NCBI RefSeq assembly: GCF_037975245.1 | Contig: NC_092565.1 | Coordinates: forward strand, 17,339,999-17,403,998 | Source of the DNA: Apostichopus japonicus | Lineage: Eukaryota; Echinodermata; Holothuroidea; Aspidochirotida; Stichopodidae | Direction: 5' to 3' | Length of the DNA: 64,000 nt | Part shown: piece after piece, positions 60,903 to 64,000 of the stretch | How positions within the stretch are numbered: the first letter of the stretch is position 1 | Layout of the letters: each line of letters opens with the position of its first letter | The notes under the pieces: model-generated | The model's database searches: none | The model's input: the letters and a program-made list of their open reading frames with translations, nothing else | Told to the model about the DNA's origin: nothing | Made by a program: the position numbers and the translations under genes

Positions 60903-61393
60903 TTATAAATCACAGTACTGTATATTATTGGTGTAGGATATAATACACGTACACAGTAATAGTATACTGTACATGTATGTATGATATAACTTGCAGTATA
61001 CATGATAGTTGTAGTATGTATACATTATGTATGCTATAAATCATAGTACTGTTTGGTGTAGCATACATAATACATACACAGTATACAGAACATGTATGCT
61101 ATAACTTGCAGTATATACAGTATGTTATAGTTGTAGTACTGTAGTAGGTATGTGTGTATGCTATAAATCATGTGTACATAGCATATGCTATAATATCTAC
61201 ACAGTATTCAGTACTGTACATAGATGCTATATTTCTCACAGTATACATTGAACCGTAGTTGTACACTACATATGTACAGTAGACCATATGCTATAAATGA
61301 CAGTGAGTCTGTAATATTATTGGTGCAGTATCAATAATACATGTACTGTAAGCAGTATACAGCTCATGTATGCTGTAACTTGCTATATGACTG
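60903..61393. repeat. About 130-bp tandem repeat, 4 degenerate copies
   Basis: CTATAAATCA(T/C)A-type starts occur at about 60903, 61031, 61161 and 61291. Each is followed by GGTGTAG, ATACATAATACA, CAGTATACAG and GCTATAACTTGCAGTATA words. Confidence 0.8.
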
Positions 61394-61637
61394 TGTCAAA
61401 ATATATACAGTATATTGGTATACATGTGTATGTGTGCATGCGTGTCTCTATTGGTGTGCGTCTGTGACAATTGCTTGAATCTGCAATAACTAACAATGGC
61501 GAGATGGATAATTGTCATACGTGCTAAGTAGATGTATTATATAGCGGAAGGTGTACCCTATAATTTTTGGCATTGACCTTATGGTTATGGGGTCAAACGT
61601 AAAATCTGTACATTGCTCTCCTCAACTGCAAGTATAG

Positions 61638-62190
61638 GATTGTAACCAACATAGGTATACAGTTGTGTGTTAATAGCTGGTACATGTAGGCCTAAAGTTT
61701 TGTGGACCATCGGGCCCAAGAATTCTGGGCCCAATTTTGTGCTGTGTGGGCTCATATTTATTTCCATCTCAAATACATTTTGGGACACTTTCTTTAGGCC
61801 TTATTTTGTGGGGCCTAATATGTTGGAACCTTTTGGGCCAACATTTTCTTTATTTCTTTACATTGCAATAACTCTGCAACCATAAGTGGGATTGTACACA
61901 AACTTGATATACTGTACAGTTGTTGGTTGATAGCTGGTACAGTATATGTAGGCCATCTGGGTCCCCCAAAATTCTGCTCCCAATTTGGGCCGGGTGGTCC
62001 TAAATTATATTTTCACTGCAAATCCATGTTGGGACACAGTTTTTGGGCTCAATAACTTTGGGCGCAAAATTTTTTGAGCCCAATTTTTGGGGAGGGGCTA
62101 AAGTTTTAAAATTGTAATAACTCCACAACCTTTAAATCCGATTGTATCCAAACTTGAAATAAAGTTGTGGGTTAATAGCTGGTACATGTG
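61638..62190. repeat. 253-bp tandem duplication
   Basis: GATTGTA(A/C/T)CC(A)AAC occurs at about 61638, 61890 and 62143. Shared words are TTAATAGCTGGTACATGTAGGC, GGGCCCAA, TTGGGACAC and AATAACTC(T/C)(G/A)CAACC. Confidence 0.85.
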
Positions 62191-63825
62191 GGCATAAATG
62201 TTATGATTGGGTGATGAAATACAACACTTTAATATTCCAGTAAGCAAGGAACCATAGTGCCTCTTGGGTTTTGTATGTGTGTTGTTAGTGTTATTTTTCG
62301 GAAAAGCGATGGATAGGCCTAATTATTATTGAAATAATAGGCCTAGGCCGACCCTAATCTAGCGACAGCGATGTTGGGATGATGCATACTACAAAACCAG
62401 CAAAGTGTATGATTGCATATATAGCAGGCAAGAACTACTGTCCTGAATCAGTAAAGCGTAACAACAAACACTGGGTGAAGTTGGACATTTAAAACTTTGA
62501 ATAGACGGGGCAGATGTGGAGGTATTGAACAAAGAAAACGGAAAATGCTGGATGAACAAAGCATGAACAGATGATTACCCTTTCTGATTTGATCAGTGTC
62601 AATTTATAGAGACACTACACATATTGGGAAAAGGGCAAAATGTAAAATTGGCCATATGGAGTGAATTTTGAAGAAACAAAGTTCTGAATTGAAAATATGC
62701 TCTTCAGATATGGAGGAATGCTGGTACCTGCAAGGTGTATAACTGTACATTATATGCATGTGTGCAAACTGAAGAGCAGTAAAATGAAAAGAATGTCACT
62801 GAGGTCTAAACTAATTTAGAAAATATATGACAAAGATGAAATATTTTGTATTAATTTGAGATCTTTGGCTTGCAAATAGTTGCTTGCATTTCCATGCTAT
62901 AATTCTAGAGTTTTGTACAGTCCGTCTGTCCAGTTCCTGCCACATTTATTCAATTTTCTACATGTTACTAGTGCACTTTCAGCAAGATTATTGGCATCAA
63001 TGTCATATTCAGTCAAAAGTAACTGTCTCAGTTGCCAGTTACATACTGTACAGTAGGAGTGATAACATTGGTCATGTACTCCACCTGAACTCTTGTTGAC
63101 CTTCTTTATAAGAGCTTACATTAGAAAGTCCCTGAGTGGCATTTTGCCAGCTTTATCCGGTTTACCCCTATTAACTAATACTGTACATATATCCTCCTGT
63201 ACCTACAGTACTGTACTATAAGGTTACTACACTTTCAAGATTCAAGTTCAAAAGTAGCCTAACCGTGTGCTGCTAAAATTTCAGACAAAACTTTTTAGTT
63301 TTATGAACAATAAAAACTCTAATCACTTCAGTCTATATATTCAGTAATCTCACTCGTACGTAGATTGAGTGTGTTTATAACAGAACATCTTTCAGTTTCA
63401 ACCACTCTTAACTAAAAGTCATAAAATTGTTTGAAATCACAGAGCCTCTTATATTAGACCCTTTTGTATACATTTTAATATTTAGGATGTTTAGTGGGAT
63501 TGCTGCAATGTGAGGTTAAAGTAATGCACTTTACTGTAGGTGTAGTACACGCTAATGGCAATTTTTCTTGCACATTTCACCAAGTATACATCATTTATGT
63601 TAAATCTTGAAACACACACATTTATCATATATGTATGGAGTTAAACAGTTTAGAAAAGTTACATTATGTTGTGAGATTTGGTATAAATTACTGTACATTA
63701 AAATACATGCAGTACAGCTACTGTAGATGCTTAGAAACATCAAGTTATAGTTTTCGTTAGGGCAATGTCACTATTTTTCTGCTCTATGGTGGTGTAAAGT
63801 TTTTTCTTTCTTGTTTTATTTGTAG

Positions 63826-63873
63826 GCCAGAGGGCACACTTGCCAATTTGGAAGACTATTTCAAGAAATACTT
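63826..63873 (+). CDS. Second exon of the unrecognised gene
   Basis: Acceptor TTTTATTTGTAG and donor ATACTT|GTAAGT bound 48 bases. With the two bases left over from the exon at 58872-59137 it reads MPEGTLANLEDYFKKY, ending in phase 2. The matching phase and strong splice signals support joining the two exons across the intervening 4.7 kb. Confidence 0.6.
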
Positions 63874-64000
63874 GTAAGTGTAAATGGATAAAGAAATGTA
63901 TTTGAATGTCTTAATTTAATAAACCACTGGGGAAGATATTTATGAATCCATAGAGGACATCCATGCAAATTAGTAAATATGCATATTAAAGGGACACCAA
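63874..64000 (+). other. Start of next intron
   Basis: Non-coding sequence after the donor, running off the window. Confidence 0.4.

Larger units (their letters stand above)
59138..63825 (+). other. Putative intron with several tandem repeats
   Basis: 4.7 kb between the two in-phase exons. It holds hairpins at about 59355-59436, a roughly 230-bp repeat field (59785-60318), a 130-bp field (60903-61393) and a 253-bp duplication (61638-62190). No additional exon is supported. Confidence 0.55.

Overview
This is animal nuclear DNA. Coding sequence is split into short exons with GT-AG introns, non-coding DNA predominates, and the window is crowded with minisatellites, MITEs, LINE fragments and oligo-G tracts. 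Recurrent TAGGCCTA and ACAGTACTGT words and the repeat landscape suggest a marine invertebrate deuterostome, perhaps an echinoderm; this is an impression, not a demonstration. No rRNA, tRNA, CRISPR or prokaryotic-style operon is visible.

Bases 1347 to about 47306 form a tandem array of a long duplicated unit, with three full units and one partial: about 1347-14015, 14016-26766, 26767-44586 and 44587-47306. Each full unit carries, on the minus strand, one four-exon gene for a divergent monocarboxylate-transporter-like (SLC16/MCT, major facilitator superfamily) membrane protein. The middle copy (20408-26554) splices into an intact 434-residue frame. The first (6755-13821) has one extra base in a homopolymer at the start of exon 3. 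The third (37296-44239) has three in-frame stops. The array therefore looks like a birth-and-death family with one clean survivor. A truncated CR1/L2-like LINE lies at the same place 3' of all three copies and predates the duplications. Elements found in only one unit came later: a 292-bp hAT MITE, a 386-bp hAT MITE, a 2.4-kb terminal-inverted-repeat element, a LINE fragment with an 11-bp target duplication, and a 985-bp insertion. The paralogous units supply empty sites for several of these.

Bases 47457-51437 are a 3,981-bp element bounded by 27-bp identical terminal inverted repeats and TA target duplications. Its ends are the palindrome CAGTACTG and it has no recognisable transposase; it is the best candidate here for an undescribed mobile element. 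A 0.2-kb inverted-repeat element follows at about 51550-51773.

Bases 51.8-64 kb are single-copy, low-gene DNA with several degenerate tandem repeats (units near 130, 253 and 230 bp) and many ACAGTACTGT words. Two plus-strand exons joined in phase (58872-59137 and 63826-63873), perhaps preceded by a 39-base exon at 57472-57510, belong to a gene I do not recognise that continues past the right edge.
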